Shown here: one piece after another, positions 35,413 through 43,964 of the stretch
Position numbering within the stretch: position 1 is the first letter of the stretch
How the letters are laid out: each line of letters begins with the position of its first letter
Origin: JACKAQ01 sp965227145
GTDB taxonomy: Bacteria > Calditrichota > Calditrichia > RBG-13-44-9 > J075
Length of the DNA stretch: 64,000 nt
Assembly (NCBI GenBank): GCA_965227145.1
Contig: OZ245730.1
Location: forward strand, 4,960,001-5,024,000
Direction: 5' to 3'
Notes under the pieces: generated by a model
The model's database searches: none
The model's input: the letters and a program-made list of their open reading frames with translations, nothing else
Told to the model about the DNA's origin: nothing
Made by a program: the position numbers and the translations under genes

Positions 35413-35443
35413 CACCTGTGGGCGGCCGACCGGTCGCCCCTGT
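35413..35443. repeat. GC-rich palindromic repeat (family C)
   Basis: CTGTGGGCGGCCGACCGGTCG followed by CCCCTGTAT has GGGCG/CGCCC arms and an inner GACCGGTC. A diverged relative is at 47543-47575. It lies in the 102-base gap between the GH109 and GHMP kinase genes. Confidence 0.6.
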
Positions 35444-35466
35444 ATTTTTAATTAAAACAACACCTT

Positions 35467-36546
35467 ATGAAACCATCACAATCAGTCGTTTCCCGTGCGC
35501 CGGGACGGGTTTGCCTGTTCGGCGAACATCAGGATTACCTCAGCCTGCCGGTTATTGCTGCGGCAATCGACCGCCACATTCGCATGACCGCCACGCCCAT
35601 CAGCGAACAACAATTGCAAATCGAGATGCCGGACATCGGGCAGCAGCGGGAAATACCGCTCGATTCGCCCTTTGATACGTTGGAAAAACGCGATTATTTT
35701 GGCTCCGCGATTCGCGTGTTGCGGCGACGCGGATTTTCGCTGCCGCACGGCTATCGCATCGTAATTACCGGGGATATTCCCATCAACGCAGGCGCATCCA
35801 GCTCCAGCGCGATGGTCGTTGCGCTGCTGCGATTGCTGCACGAACTGGCATTTCCCGGCAAAATACTGGATCGGGAAGAGCTGGCGAATCTCGCATTTCA
35901 GACCGAAGTGCGGGAGCACAACGAGCCCGGCGGCATGATGGATCAGTTCACCATCAGCCTCGGGAATGTGGTGCACATCAACACAGAAAATTTCACGTTT
36001 AACACGCTTTGCAAATCGCTGAACGGACTGGTGCTGGCAAATTCCGGCATTAAAAAAGATACGCTGACCACGCTGGCGACCCTCAAAGCCGCGGTTTTTG
36101 AATCGGTAGAAATCATCACCAATGCATTGCCGGATTTCCAGCTCAAAACAGTTACAAAACATAGCCTTCCAAAATATCTGGCGATGCTGCCAACCCATTG
36201 TCACGCCGCATTTCGGGCAGCCGTTTTGAACCATCTGATCACTCAGCAGGCGCTGGAAATTTTTATCGAGCCCAAACCGGATCTTGCACATCTCGGGCGA
36301 TTGATGTATAATCACCACACTATTTTGCGGGATCTGCTGAACATTTCTGTCCCGAAAATTGAACAAATGATCGACACCGCGATGGCCGCCGGAGCAGCGG
36401 GTGCCAAAATCAACGGATCGGGCGGCGGCGGAACCATTGTCATCCTCGCGCCCGGCAAACAGGAAGCCGTTACCGACGCGCTGCTGGCGCTGGGTGTTGA
36501 TGCGTTCCCGGTGAACGTCAGTCGCGGTGGGGAAATTGTTGGGTGA
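35467..36546 (+). CDS. GHMP kinase, galactokinase-like
   Basis: This 359-aa protein has the galactokinase-like N-terminus SRAPGRVCLFGEHQDYLSLP, GHMP motif 2 INAGASSSSAMVVAL (about 105-119), the segment NEPGGMMDQFT and motif 3 AKINGSGGGGTIVI (near 317-330). It should phosphorylate the anomeric hydroxyl of a hexose or N-acetylhexosamine. With a nucleotidyltransferase eight bases downstream, the likely product is a sugar 1-phosphate destined for a nucleotide sugar. Galactose or GalNAc are the best candidates. Confidence 0.87.
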   Translation: MKPSQSVVSRAPGRVCLFGEHQDYLSLPVIAAAIDRHIRMTATPISEQQLQIEMPDIGQQREIPLDSPFDTLEKRDYFGSAIRVLRRRGFSLPHGYRIVITGDIPINAGASSSSAMVVALLRLLHELAFPGKILDREELANLAFQTEVREHNEPGGMMDQFTISLGNVVHINTENFTFNTLCKSLNGLVLANSGIKKDTLTTLATLKAAVFESVEIITNALPDFQLKTVTKHSLPKYLAMLPTHCHAAFRAAVLNHLITQQALEIFIEPKPDLAHLGRLMYNHHTILRDLLNISVPKIEQMIDTAMAAGAAGAKINGSGGGGTIVILAPGKQEAVTDALLALGVDAFPVNVSRGGEIVG

Positions 36547-36553
36547 GGGAAAT

Positions 36554-37444
36554 ATGCACAACACATTAATCATCCTCGCGGCGGGGCTTTCCTCGCGAAT
36601 GAAACGGTCGGCAGCCGAAGGTGCGCTTTCCGAGTCGGATGTAAAACAAGCCAGCCAGCGCAGCAAAGCGCTCATTTCCGTCGGGAAAAACAACCGTCCG
36701 TTGCTCGATTATTTGCTGTATAACGCGCGATCGGCCGGCTATCGGGAAATCATCATCGTGAAACGCCCGGACGACATGCTGATGCAGCAATTTTACGGCG
36801 ACAAAAAAACGGGCAACGATTTTCATGGATTGCAAATTTCCTTTGCGAATCAACATATTCCGCCGGATCGCGAAAAACCGTTCGGCACCGCCGATGCCAT
36901 TTATCAGGCGATGACCCAATTGCCGCATCTGCAGCAAACGCCGTTCACCGTTTGCAACAGCGATAACCTCTATTCCGTCACCGCGTTCCGGCTGCTGCGG
37001 GAAACTTCCAGCCCCAACGCGATGATCTGTTACGACCAGAGCGGGCTCGATTTTTCGCCGGAAAAAATCAGCGGTTTCGCGCTGTGCCGGTTGAACGCGG
37101 GCAATCACCTTATCGATATCGTCGAAAAACCGTCGGTGGAAACGCTCAACGAATTTGCCGGAAAATATGGTTTCATCCCGGTCAGCATGAATATTTTCAA
37201 GCTCGACGGAAAAACCATGTTTCCGTATTTCGAGAATTGTCCGGTTCACCCCGTTCGCAACGAAAAAGAATTACCGACGGCAATAATGAACATGATTTCA
37301 GAAATACCGAATGCCTTGCTGGGCATTTACCTATCGGAACACGTGCCGGATCTCACCGCAAAAGCGGATATCGCCGCTGTGCGGGAATTCCTCGCAACAC
37401 ATTATCCAAACGATTTATGGGAATCCAAACATGGTGCTGAATAA
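36554..37444 (+). CDS. Sugar-1-phosphate nucleotidyltransferase (NTP_transferase fold)
   Basis: In this 296-aa protein, the N-terminal LIILAAGLSSRMK is the nucleotide-binding signature, interrupted by a longer than usual loop (about 17-38) before SKALISVGKNNRPLLDYLL. FTVCNSDNLYS holds the metal-site Asp, and LIDIVEKPSVETL is a typical second sugar-site strand. It would turn the 1-phosphate made by the GHMP kinase into an NDP-sugar. GAGGGAAAT precedes the ATG at 36554. It overlaps the symporter gene by 14 bases. Confidence 0.82.
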   Translation: MHNTLIILAAGLSSRMKRSAAEGALSESDVKQASQRSKALISVGKNNRPLLDYLLYNARSAGYREIIIVKRPDDMLMQQFYGDKKTGNDFHGLQISFANQHIPPDREKPFGTADAIYQAMTQLPHLQQTPFTVCNSDNLYSVTAFRLLRETSSPNAMICYDQSGLDFSPEKISGFALCRLNAGNHLIDIVEKPSVETLNEFAGKYGFIPVSMNIFKLDGKTMFPYFENCPVHPVRNEKELPTAIMNMISEIPNALLGIYLSEHVPDLTAKADIAAVREFLATHYPNDLWESKHGAE

Positions 37445-39224
37445 TCTCGACTGGACAATTATTATACTCTTTTTTGTGGTATCGCTGTCGATCGGCGTGA
37501 TCGTGGCGCGCAAGGCCGGTAAAAATACGGCGGAATTTTTTCTCTCCGGCAGAAGCATGCCGTGGTGGCTGCTCGGCGTTTCGATGGTGGCGACCACTTT
37601 TTCCTGCGATACGCCCAATCTGGTAACGGATATTGTGCGCCAAAACGGCGTTTCCGGCAACTGGGCATGGTGGGCGTTTTTGCTGACGGGCATGCTCACC
37701 GTTTTCATTTATGCGCGGATGTGGCAACGCTCCAAAGTACTCACCGATCTGGAATTTTACGAACTGCGCTACAGCGGAAATATGGCTGCGTTCCTGCGCG
37801 GATTTCGGGCGATTTATCTCGGCGTGCTCTTCAATATTATGGTGATGGCCACCGTTTCGCTGGCGATGATCAAAATCGGCGCGGTGATGCTGCAGTGGTC
37901 TGCGGTTAAAACGCTGCTGATTGTTTCAACGATTACCGTGATTTACAGCGCCATCGGCGGCTTGCGCGGGATTTTGATCACCGATTTTTTCCAATTTATT
38001 TTAGCGATGGTCGGCTCTGTCGGCGGCGCATATATTTTGCTGCAACTGCCGCAAGTGGGCGGTTTGTCGAATTTGCTCAGCCATCCGAATGTCGTATCGC
38101 GCATCGATTTATTCCCGGATTTTTCGAATACGGACGCCCTGTGGACGCTGCTGATTATGCCGCTGGCGGTGCAATGGTGGAGCGTTTGGTATCCCGGTGC
38201 GGAACCGGGCGGCGGCGGCTACATCGCCCAGCGGATGCTCTCCGCCAAATCCGAAAAAGATGCCATCGGCGCGACGCTCTTTTTCAACGCGGCGCACTAT
38301 GCGCTGCGCCCGTGGCCGTGGATTATCGTCGGGCTGGCGTCGCTGGTGGTTTTCCCGGATATCGCATCGTTGCGCACGGCGTTTCCGGGTGTTGATCCGG
38401 CGATAATCCAGCACGATTTCGCCTATCCGGCAATGCTCTCTTTTCTGCCCAGCGGATTTTTGGGGCTGGTTGTCGCCGGTCTGATTGCGGCGTACATGTC
38501 CACCATTTCCACCCACCTCAACTGGGGCTCATCATACGTCGTCAACGATTTTTACCGGCGATTTGTAAAAACCGACGCCGGCGAAACCCATTACGTTTCG
38601 GTCGGGCGCATCACAAATGTACTGCTGATGGTGGTCACCTGCATTTTTGCGCTGCTGCTCAGCAACGCGTTGCAGGCGTTCAATATTCTGTTGCAGATCG
38701 GCGCGGGCACCGGATTGATTTTCATTTTGCGCTGGTTCTGGTGGCGGATTAACGCGTATAGCGAAATCACCGCGATGGTCGTATCTTTCGCAGTTGCGTT
38801 GTATTTTAATTTTGTGCATCCCCACACGGGATTGCCGGAACTGTCCGCATCGATGCAGATGCTCAGCGGCGTGGTAATCACAACGGTTGCATGGCTGATT
38901 GTCACTTTTTTAACCAAACCGGCGGATATGAAAACGCTGGCAAAATTCCACAAATTGGTGCAGCCGGGCGGTCCGGGTTGGGAAGTCGTTCGCGAAGCAT
39001 CCCGCAACATGAATTTGCCGGAAGCGCAGGAATTGCAATCCGGTTGGCGGGTGCCGCAGGGCATTTTGGGAATGGTGATGGGCTGCCTCGGCGTTTACAG
39101 CCTGCTGTTTGCCACCGGATACTGGATTTACGGCAACACGACACCGGCCATCGCGATGACCATTCTGGCAATTACAATGATGGTCGGCTTGCTAAAATTG
39201 TGGCCCAAACTGAGCAGCGAATAG
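37431..39224 (+). CDS. Sodium:solute symporter (SSS family)
   Basis: This 597-aa protein has about 13-14 membrane spans. FFLSGRSMPWWLLGVSMVAT and TTFSCDTPNLVTDIV are the SSS N-terminal signature. GLVVAGLIAAYMSTISTHLN holds the conserved Ser/Thr sodium site of TM8. A cytoplasmic loop with KPADMKTLAKFHKLV precedes the last spans. Known members take up sugars, sialic acid and similar solutes with sodium. Linked to the kinase and nucleotidyltransferase, it should bring in the freed sugar. The start at 37431 overlaps the previous gene. Confidence 0.9.
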   Translation: MVLNNLDWTIIILFFVVSLSIGVIVARKAGKNTAEFFLSGRSMPWWLLGVSMVATTFSCDTPNLVTDIVRQNGVSGNWAWWAFLLTGMLTVFIYARMWQRSKVLTDLEFYELRYSGNMAAFLRGFRAIYLGVLFNIMVMATVSLAMIKIGAVMLQWSAVKTLLIVSTITVIYSAIGGLRGILITDFFQFILAMVGSVGGAYILLQLPQVGGLSNLLSHPNVVSRIDLFPDFSNTDALWTLLIMPLAVQWWSVWYPGAEPGGGGYIAQRMLSAKSEKDAIGATLFFNAAHYALRPWPWIIVGLASLVVFPDIASLRTAFPGVDPAIIQHDFAYPAMLSFLPSGFLGLVVAGLIAAYMSTISTHLNWGSSYVVNDFYRRFVKTDAGETHYVSVGRITNVLLMVVTCIFALLLSNALQAFNILLQIGAGTGLIFILRWFWWRINAYSEITAMVVSFAVALYFNFVHPHTGLPELSASMQMLSGVVITTVAWLIVTFLTKPADMKTLAKFHKLVQPGGPGWEVVREASRNMNLPEAQELQSGWRVPQGILGMVMGCLGVYSLLFATGYWIYGNTTPAIAMTILAITMMVGLLKLWPKLSSE

Positions 39225-39245
39225 ATTTGCAAATAATCTGATTAC

Positions 39246-39292
39246 AAAAAAAAAAACGGGATCGTTGAATAATCAGCGATCCCGTTTTCTTT
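39246..39292 (+). terminator. Bidirectional intrinsic terminator
   Basis: AACGGGATCG (39255-39264) and CGATCCCGTT (39277-39286) pair perfectly, with a run of 10 or more A on the left and TTTCTTT on the right. It serves the symporter operon on the plus strand and the NmrA gene on the minus strand. Confidence 0.92.
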
Positions 39293-39321
39293 ATCATGTT
39301 TTCAATTGAATTTGAAGCGTG

Positions 39322-40269
39322 CTACTCAATCGGAATGCGACTTTTATTATTCGCCAGCCAGGTTTCAAAATCTTGCAGCGCCGGATTCAGCGCACGGGAT
39401 TCATCCAGATTGCGGGCGTTGCAAAAATCTGTGTTAAAATCGCGTTTAAACTGGAACATATTGCCAAGATCATCCGCTCCGGGAAAGCCGAAACTGCGGT
39501 AAACAGCCGGATCTATCGCATTATATTGCACGGGTTTGCCGATCGCTTTGGCAAAAGCGGCTGCCATTTCGTCACCGGTCAGATGTTCTCCGGCAATGCC
39601 CACGGTTTTTCCGATGTATGTATCGCCAGCCTTGAAAATGCCGAACGCACATTTGCCGATATCTTCCGCCGCAATTCCGGGTAATTTTTTGTCACCCATC
39701 GGAAAAGTAATTGCCAATTTGCCATCTTCACCGGCTTTTGGCGCCATCCCGAAATAGATAAAATTATCCCAATAGAACGAGGTATTCAACAGCGTTACCG
39801 GCACCAATTTGCTGAAAATCGCGTTGGCTTCGCCTTTTGCGTCAAAGTGCGGCACTTTGTATTTTTCCATCAGCGTGGGCATGCGGTCATCGCTGAGCGG
39901 CACCCAGTTTCGGGTATCTTCGAGCGTGGACCAAACCACATGTTTTATGCCCGCTGATTTTGCCGCTTCCGCCATTGCTTTGGCGTGCGCCAATTCTTTT
40001 TCCGGCGAAAAATGCTCCCAAAAAAACGTGACACAATAGGCGCCGTATGCACCTGCAAATGCCTTTTTTAAACTGGCAGGATCATCTGCATTCGCAGCAA
40101 CAACTTCAACACCCTGTTTTGCCAGTGCTTTGGCTTTGTCTGAATTGACATCCCGGGTAATTGCCCGTGCGGTGAACTCACCGCTTTTATCATTTATAAT
40201 TGCCTGAATCAATCCGCCACCCTGTGCACCGGTAGCGCCCATAACCGCAATTATTTTTTTAAAAGCCAT
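39322..40269 (-). CDS. NmrA-family NAD(P)-binding protein
   Basis: This 315-aa protein has the Rossmann start KIIAVMGATGAQGGGLIQAI (G-x-x-G-x-x-G), then EVVAANADDPASL and HVVWSTLEDTRNW. It belongs to the atypical SDR NmrA/HSCARG group, which senses NADP or reduces small compounds. Active-site Tyr/Lys of classical SDRs are not obvious. AAGGAGATCATT precedes the ATG at 40269. It lies 184 bases after the radical SAM gene on the same strand and may or may not be co-transcribed. Confidence 0.85.
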   Translation of the reverse strand: MAFKKIIAVMGATGAQGGGLIQAIINDKSGEFTARAITRDVNSDKAKALAKQGVEVVAANADDPASLKKAFAGAYGAYCVTFFWEHFSPEKELAHAKAMAEAAKSAGIKHVVWSTLEDTRNWVPLSDDRMPTLMEKYKVPHFDAKGEANAIFSKLVPVTLLNTSFYWDNFIYFGMAPKAGEDGKLAITFPMGDKKLPGIAAEDIGKCAFGIFKAGDTYIGKTVGIAGEHLTGDEMAAAFAKAIGKPVQYNAIDPAVYRSFGFPGADDLGNMFQFKRDFNTDFCNARNLDESRALNPALQDFETWLANNKSRIPIE

Positions 40270-40453
40270 AATGATCTCCTTTTGTTGAGATTTGAAAAAA
40301 ATTATCCCGACCAAAACGGTTCGTTCAGCGGGACATTTATCGAATCTTCAAAAATAGTGAAAATCAGCGGCTAAATGTAAAAATGTTTTTTTCTGCCATG
40401 AAATTGTCAACCGGATGCTCTGTGGCTAAAATGCGTAACACCGGTTATGAAAT

Positions 40454-41866
40454 TTATTCCGGACATTGCACCAATTCATTTTCCGTCACCGTTTCTGGCG
40501 GACGATTCGGTTTTATCTTCGAAAGCACCGCTTCCAGCAACGGCAGCGCGGCATTGAGATGGCGGGTTTTGATGATAAAATTCCAGACCGGTTCAAATTT
40601 TTTCCAGCCGCTGGTGTATGCGAGATGCTTTACTGTGTGTTTTAAATTGTCGTGGGAAACGCCTGCGCGGAAAATATTTGCCCAACTGTAAAATTCGCGA
40701 TACGACCAGTCGTAACCGTTTTTCAGCGCCTCCGGCGATAATTTTACCGGTTTGTAAACCACGCTGCGGGTGTCGTATAAATCCCAGTTGCGCGTCACGA
40801 TTCTGCCGGCGTTTTCCATTTGCTGATACAACCGTGTTCCGGGATACGGCGTCAAAATGTGGTAAGTGGCGGTGGTCAGTCCATTTTTCACACCCCATTC
40901 AACGGTATGTTTGAACACATCGGCGTCATCATCGTCCAGCCCGAAAACGAAGCTGCCGTTGATCATGATGCCCAAATCGTGCAATCGCCGGATGGCTTTG
41001 CGATAATCGCGCCCGAGATTTTGCTTTTTGTTGCTGGATCGCAGATTTTCCGGACTGAGCGTTTCGAACCCCACAAACAGGCTGCGCAGCCCGGCTGCGG
41101 CGGCTTTTTCCACCAGATTTCCCCGCAAAATGGAATCAACCGTTGCGGCACCCTGAAACACACGGTTCATCCCGGTCATGCCATCGAACAGGGCAGATGC
41201 AAAACGGCGATTGCCAAACAAATGGTCATCCAGAAAATACAAATGCCGCCCGGGCAGCCGCTCAATTTCCGCCAAAGCAGCATCCACCTGCTGAACGTAA
41301 AACGATTTCCCACCCTCGAAAAAAGCATCTTTGTAACAAAAATCGCAGTGATGCGGGCAGCCGCGCGTCACCACTATTGAGTTGGGAACGAGGTAGCGAT
41401 TACGTTTGATCAAATCGCGCCGGATCGGCGGAATTTCTTCGATGGTGCGAATCGCGGAAAAATAGCGGCGCTGCGGATTGCCATTGCGAAAATCGCGCAA
41501 AAATTGCGGAAATGTTGCTTCGCCGGGACCGAGAAAAATGGCGTCGGCGTGTTGGGCAGCTTCCTCCGGCAGCGATGTGACATGCAGCCCGCCCAGCGCA
41601 ACAAACGCACCTTTTTTCCGGTAATGATCGGCAATTTTGTATGCCCGGAACGCGTTGGTAATGTAAACCTGAATGATCACCAGATCCGGTTCATCGTTGA
41701 AATTTAATTCCTCGACATGCTCATCCTGCAAATCAATGTCGTCGTCATCCGATAGATATGCAGCAAGTGTGGCCAGCCCCAACGGCGGGAACAGCGAATA
41801 TTTGATGGGTCGCCAATACGGGCTTTTTGCTTCTGTCAGCGCCGGGAGAATCATTTTTACTTTCAC
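40454..41866 (-). CDS. B12-binding-domain radical SAM protein
   Basis: This 470-aa protein has a cobalamin-binding half (PPLGLATLAAYLSDDDDIDL, VALGGLHVTSLPEEA, FLGPGEATFPQFL) and a radical SAM core with the three cysteines of RGCPHHCDFCYKDAF. SLFVGFETLSPENL and the tail YSWANIFRAG resemble BchE/HpnP-like and uncharacterised B12 methylase groups. GTG 41866 is chosen, because AAGGATT lies eight bases upstream and the longer open frame would run through the operator palindromes. No glycan genes are adjacent. Confidence 0.87.
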   Translation of the reverse strand: MKVKMILPALTEAKSPYWRPIKYSLFPPLGLATLAAYLSDDDDIDLQDEHVEELNFNDEPDLVIIQVYITNAFRAYKIADHYRKKGAFVALGGLHVTSLPEEAAQHADAIFLGPGEATFPQFLRDFRNGNPQRRYFSAIRTIEEIPPIRRDLIKRNRYLVPNSIVVTRGCPHHCDFCYKDAFFEGGKSFYVQQVDAALAEIERLPGRHLYFLDDHLFGNRRFASALFDGMTGMNRVFQGAATVDSILRGNLVEKAAAAGLRSLFVGFETLSPENLRSSNKKQNLGRDYRKAIRRLHDLGIMINGSFVFGLDDDDADVFKHTVEWGVKNGLTTATYHILTPYPGTRLYQQMENAGRIVTRNWDLYDTRSVVYKPVKLSPEALKNGYDWSYREFYSWANIFRAGVSHDNLKHTVKHLAYTSGWKKFEPVWNFIIKTRHLNAALPLLEAVLSKIKPNRPPETVTENELVQCPE

Positions 41867-41896
41867 AGGCAAATCCTTTTCTTTTCGAATTGTTTT

Positions 41897-41948
41897 TACT
41901 TTGCATTGCAAAGCAAAGCTAAAACAAACTACTTTGCAATGCAAAGTA
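41897..41948. promoter_or_regulatory. Two 19-bp palindromic operators
   Basis: TACTTTGCA-A-TGCAAAGTA (41930-41948) is a perfect 9+1+9 palindrome. TACTTTGCA-T-TGCAAAGCA (41897-41915) differs in one arm base. Their centres are 33 bases apart, about three turns of the helix, so dimers would bind on one face. They lie 31 bases or more upstream of the radical SAM start and 25 bases or more from the BlaI promoter. The regulator is unknown. Confidence 0.8.
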
Positions 41949-41973
41949 AAAAAATGAATTACCAAAATTTTTC

Positions 41974-42002
41974 TTGCAAAAAAATTGGAACCTTGCTATA
42001 CT
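41974..42002 (+). promoter_or_regulatory. Promoter of the BlaI-M56 operon
   Basis: TTGCAA (41974-41979), 17 bases, TATACT (41997-42002). The -10 box overlaps the first of two BlaI-type dyads, as expected for a repressed promoter. Confidence 0.75.
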
Positions 42003-42028
42003 ACACGCGTAGAACTACGGGTGTAGTT
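41999..42028. promoter_or_regulatory. Tandem BlaI/MecI-type operator dyads
   Basis: ACTAC-ACGC-GTAGA (41999-42013, imperfect) and AACTAC-GGGT-GTAGTT (42013-42028, perfect arms) are centred 14 bases apart and cover the -10 and start region. They resemble the TAC...GTA dyads bound by BlaI/MecI repressors. Autorepression by the product of the gene at 42094 is inferred. Confidence 0.7.
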
Positions 42029-42041
42029 GGAAATCAGATAC

Positions 42042-42082
42042 AAACCCCTCTAAATCCACCCTTGGCAAGGGGGACTTTAGTG
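42042..42082. repeat. Dispersed repeat (family B) in the BlaI leader
   Basis: ACCCCTCTAAATCCACCC with the palindrome CCCTTG-G-CAAGGG (42059-42071) lies between promoter and ribosome binding site. The related unit is at 47596-47670. It adds a hairpin to the mRNA leader. Confidence 0.65.
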
Positions 42083-42093
42083 AAGGAAAGCAA

Positions 42094-42486
42094 ATGGCAA
42101 AAAAAGACATCACACTCAGCGAACAGCAAATGGAAATCATGCGGGTGCTTTGGCGCGGCGGCGAAGCCACGGTGCAGGACGTCCGCGAGGCACTCTCGAA
42201 AGATAAACCGCTGGCAACCACCACGGTCGCAACCATGCTCTCGCGGTTGGAAAAGCGGGGCATCATCGATCACAAAACAGATGAGCGCCAATACGTGTAT
42301 TTCCCGCTGGTCAGCGAAAATGAGGTGCGTCGTTCGATGGTGAAAGACCTGGTGAGCAACGTGTTTCGCGGCGATTTTGCAGCGCTGATGAACCACCTCG
42401 TGAAAGAATCGGAAATCGACCCGGACGATCTCGAATCGCTCAAACAAATGATCGACGAACAGGAGAAAAAGGAGGATCAGCAATGA
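42094..42486 (+). CDS. BlaI/MecI/CopY-family transcriptional repressor
   Basis: This 130-aa protein has an N-terminal winged helix (LSEQQMEIMRVLWRGGEATV, then QDVREALSKDKPLATTTVAT) and a C-terminal dimerisation helix region (SMVKDLVSNVFRGDFAALMNHLV), the standard BlaI layout. In the bla and mec systems such repressors are cut or released when the M56 partner senses a signal. The M56 gene overlaps it by four bases here. GAAGGAAAG precedes the ATG. The acidic C-terminal tail is slightly longer than usual. Confidence 0.92.
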   Translation: MAKKDITLSEQQMEIMRVLWRGGEATVQDVREALSKDKPLATTTVATMLSRLEKRGIIDHKTDERQYVYFPLVSENEVRRSMVKDLVSNVFRGDFAALMNHLVKESEIDPDDLESLKQMIDEQEKKEDQQ

Positions 42487-43964
42487 TTCAATTTCCCCCG
42501 TTTCTCGATCAGCTGCACACAATTATTCCTGCACTGGCAACCTGGCTGCTCACCTATCTGGTGCACAGCAGCATTTTGCTGGCAATCGTTTGTGGCGCAT
42601 CCCGATTGCTGACTGCTCACCAGCAGCAATTGCGCGATATGCTTTGGAAAATCGCGCTGGTTGGTGGAATCATCACAGCATCGGTGCAAATTTTCGGAAA
42701 TATCGATCCCGCCGGCGGCAGCTATTCGCTGTCGTCACAGGATGACGCGCTCGCCAAACTCCGATCGCGATTGCCGAAAAATGAGCACATCGACAAACTG
42801 GCGCAGCAGTGCACATCTGAAATCGGTGCTGAATCGCCAAAAATGCTCATGCTTTCCGCAGAAGTTGAAAAAACATTCACTGTTGAAGTGAACGCCGAAG
42901 CCGTTGAAACGGCATTCAGCGATGCACTGCAGGACAGCTTGAAAAAGCAGTTGAACATCCGCTGGGCAGCGAAAACCGATTCCGGCGCATTCGGCAACAG
43001 CGATATCGATTCGGTGATGGCATCGTTCGGCAACCTCAGTTTACCGTTGTCACAGCGCGTTTTTGAGATTGACGCCAGCAAAAATAATATTCAGGAAATG
43101 ACGTTGTACGAATTCGGCTGGATGCACTGGCTGATACTCGCGTGGCTGTTCGGCGCCGGATTTTTCGCGATGCGCTTTTATTTTTCCCGCAAAGCGATGC
43201 GTGAATTGCTCGATGATCGCCGGGCGATTATCGATGGCGAAGCTCGCAAATTGCTCACGGAAATTTGCCGCAACGCCGGATTTCGGCGCCATATCCGCCT
43301 GTCCGCATCGCCGTTTCTGGACAGCCCGATTGCCATTTCCCAAAACGAAATTTGCCTGCCGGAACGCGCTCTCGTCGAGCTTTCCGCAGAACAGCAGTGC
43401 ACGATGCTGGCGCACGAAACCGGTCATCTGTTGCGACTCGATCCGCTCTGGCTGAACATTTGCGCGGTGCTGGATATCCTCTTTTTCTTTCAGCCTGGCA
43501 ATCGTTTGGCGCGCCGCGAATTGCAAGATGCCGCCGAATATCTCTGCGACGACTGGGCGATTCGCAGCACCGGGCAATCCGTTCAGCTCGCGAAATGCCT
43601 CACCGCCGTTGCCGGATGGATACACGCTAAACCGCAATTTGCCTATGTTGCGGGAATGGCAGCCGGAAAATCGGCGTTGGCGCGACGGGTGCAGCGCATT
43701 TTGCAACACAATCAGCGCGATGGCAATTCCGGCAAATTCGTTGCCGCACTCGCAGCGGTGATGCTGCTTTCCGCGATCAGTTGGGCAGCGCCAAAAATAT
43801 CTTCGGAAATTTTCAAAGCACAGGTGTTTATCGTGCAATCCAATGAATTACCGGATAAAAATGTGGAAATCCAGAGCGTGATTGTTCAGGATGATGTGTT
43901 CACAACGCGAAAGGGAAATTCGCTGCAAATGAACGTAACCCGGCAGTTGAAAACGATAGAATAA
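42483..43964 (+). CDS. M56 (BlaR1/MecR1-like) membrane metalloprotease
   Basis: This 493-aa protein has membrane spans near 18-38, 54-72, 212-232, 322-338 and 413-431. The M56 zinc motif HETGH (H311, E312, H315) sits on the cytoplasmic side, and the third ligand region is AAEYLCDDWA (351-360). Unlike BlaR1 it has no C-terminal penicillin-binding domain, only about 60 residues after the last span. About 135 residues (75-210) lie between spans 2 and 3 and may be the sensor. It should destroy or release the BlaI partner. Confidence 0.87.
   Translation: MIQFPPFLDQLHTIIPALATWLLTYLVHSSILLAIVCGASRLLTAHQQQLRDMLWKIALVGGIITASVQIFGNIDPAGGSYSLSSQDDALAKLRSRLPKNEHIDKLAQQCTSEIGAESPKMLMLSAEVEKTFTVEVNAEAVETAFSDALQDSLKKQLNIRWAAKTDSGAFGNSDIDSVMASFGNLSLPLSQRVFEIDASKNNIQEMTLYEFGWMHWLILAWLFGAGFFAMRFYFSRKAMRELLDDRRAIIDGEARKLLTEICRNAGFRRHIRLSASPFLDSPIAISQNEICLPERALVELSAEQQCTMLAHETGHLLRLDPLWLNICAVLDILFFFQPGNRLARRELQDAAEYLCDDWAIRSTGQSVQLAKCLTAVAGWIHAKPQFAYVAGMAAGKSALARRVQRILQHNQRDGNSGKFVAALAAVMLLSAISWAAPKISSEIFKAQVFIVQSNELPDKNVEIQSVIVQDDVFTTRKGNSLQMNVTRQLKTIE

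Noticed and set aside
41900..41930. Bacteroidota-type TAnnTTTG promoter for the radical SAM gene
   Set aside because: TAGCTTTG is present, but other promoters in the window fit ordinary sigma-70 boxes and the match may come from the palindromes.
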